Source of the DNA: Kiritimatiellales bacterium
Lineage (GTDB): Bacteria; Verrucomicrobiota; Kiritimatiellia; Kiritimatiellales; Pontiellaceae
Assembly: GCA_030621805.1 (NCBI GenBank)
Contig: JAUXGY010000124.1
Coordinates: 1 to 6,044, forward strand
Reading direction: 5' to 3'
DNA length: 6,044 nt
Within the stretch, counting starts at the first letter, position 1. Each line of letters begins with the position of its first letter. Both the position numbers and the translations under genes were made by a program. Below, in pieces: positions 5,939-6,044 of this stretch. The notes under the pieces were generated by a model. That model did no database searches. It was given only the letters and a program-made list of their open reading frames with translations, and was not told the origin of the DNA.

Positions 5939-6044
5939 TTGTTTGGATTTACCCTTGTTTTCGCCTCACTCACTCCCCTATTTTAATCCGTGGTTATCAG
6001 AGATCATCAATCGGGAGGTAAATATGGCAAACAGAGGCAAGATT
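5876..6044. mobile_element. Presumed left edge of an integrative element inserted at tRNA-Asn
   Basis: The part of the tRNA that should lie here has been replaced by sequence that, by eye, is clearly richer in A+T than the genes to the left, contains an inverted repeat, and carries no gene until 6024. Because the fragment left behind is the tRNA 3' end with its terminator, the chromosome is on the low-coordinate side and the element on the high-coordinate side. No integrase is visible in the window, so the type of element (genomic island, integrative and conjugative element, prophage) is open. Confidence 0.55.
6024..6044 (+). CDS. Start of an unidentified gene, first 7 residues only
   Basis: The ATG at 6024 is preceded by a strong GGGAGG (6013-6018) with 5 nt spacing, and the reading frame (MANRGKI) is open to the window edge. 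This is too little to identify a family. The short basic start and the position next to a tRNA attachment site would suit a tyrosine-recombinase integrase, but that is a guess from context. A weak -35/-10 pair, TTGTTT at 5955-5960 and TATTTT at 5979-5984 (18-nt spacer), could drive it. Confidence 0.55.

Noticed and set aside
5823..5960. A complete tRNA-Asn, possibly interrupted by a group I intron
   Set aside because: The acceptor 5' strand TCCTGCG and the D arm are not found in the 169 nt upstream. Known bacterial tRNA introns usually lie within the anticodon loop, whereas the break here is before the anticodon stem, leaving a complete anticodon arm. An intron is therefore less likely than element insertion.
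1..6044. CRISPR array, insertion sequence or phage genes within the window
   Set aside because: No regularly spaced repeats, no transposase motif and no phage structural genes seen; the only mobile signal is the tRNA junction at the right end.

Overview
The window looks like ordinary chromosome from a Gram-negative bacterium, by eye a little over 50% G+C, that ends on the right at what appears to be the edge of an integrated element. The DAHP synthase-chorismate mutase fusion (synthase first, AroQ-type mutase second) is the arrangement known from Bacteroidota and also suits the PVC group (Kiritimatiellota, Lentisphaerota, Verrucomicrobiota). The small membrane protein with a Cys-rich 'SCKKI...HGIC..C' tail also leans towards PVC or deltaproteobacterial-type genomes. 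The phylum is an inference, not proven by the sequence.

Left part (1-3510, minus strand), read in the order of transcription. First comes a YbdG/MscM-type mechanosensitive channel, then the DAHP synthase-chorismate mutase fusion, which starts on a TAATG overlap with the channel stop codon. Next is trpA, 8 nt further on, and after a 54-nt gap a DnaQ-like 3'-5' exonuclease cut by the window edge. The first three are packed like one operon. A candidate sigma70 promoter lies just upstream of the channel. The two metabolic genes cover entry into the shikimate pathway, the chorismate-to-prephenate branch, and the indole-producing half of tryptophan synthase. No trpB is in view.

Centre (3511-5784). 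A YfcE/MJ0936-type metallophosphoesterase (minus) and argC (plus) diverge from a 115-nt intergenic region. Downstream of argC, 26 nt away, is a 192-residue membrane protein with a coiled-coil linker and a two-CxxC tail but no recognisable enzymatic domain.

Right end (5785-6044). A hairpin followed on the minus strand by seven T's is the terminator of a minus-strand tRNA-Asn(GUU). Only the 3' 53 nt of that tRNA are present, from the end of the D stem through the anticodon arm, T arm, acceptor 3' strand and encoded CCA. The 5' part is replaced by AT-rich non-tRNA sequence containing an inverted repeat, then a plus-strand gene start with a strong ribosome binding site at 6024. This is the layout expected where an integrative element has inserted into a tRNA gene and left the displaced 3' end as one attachment site. 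On that reading everything to the right of about 5876 belongs to the element, and an intact tRNA-Asn should lie at its far end. This junction is the most interesting thing in the window; the element itself lies outside it.
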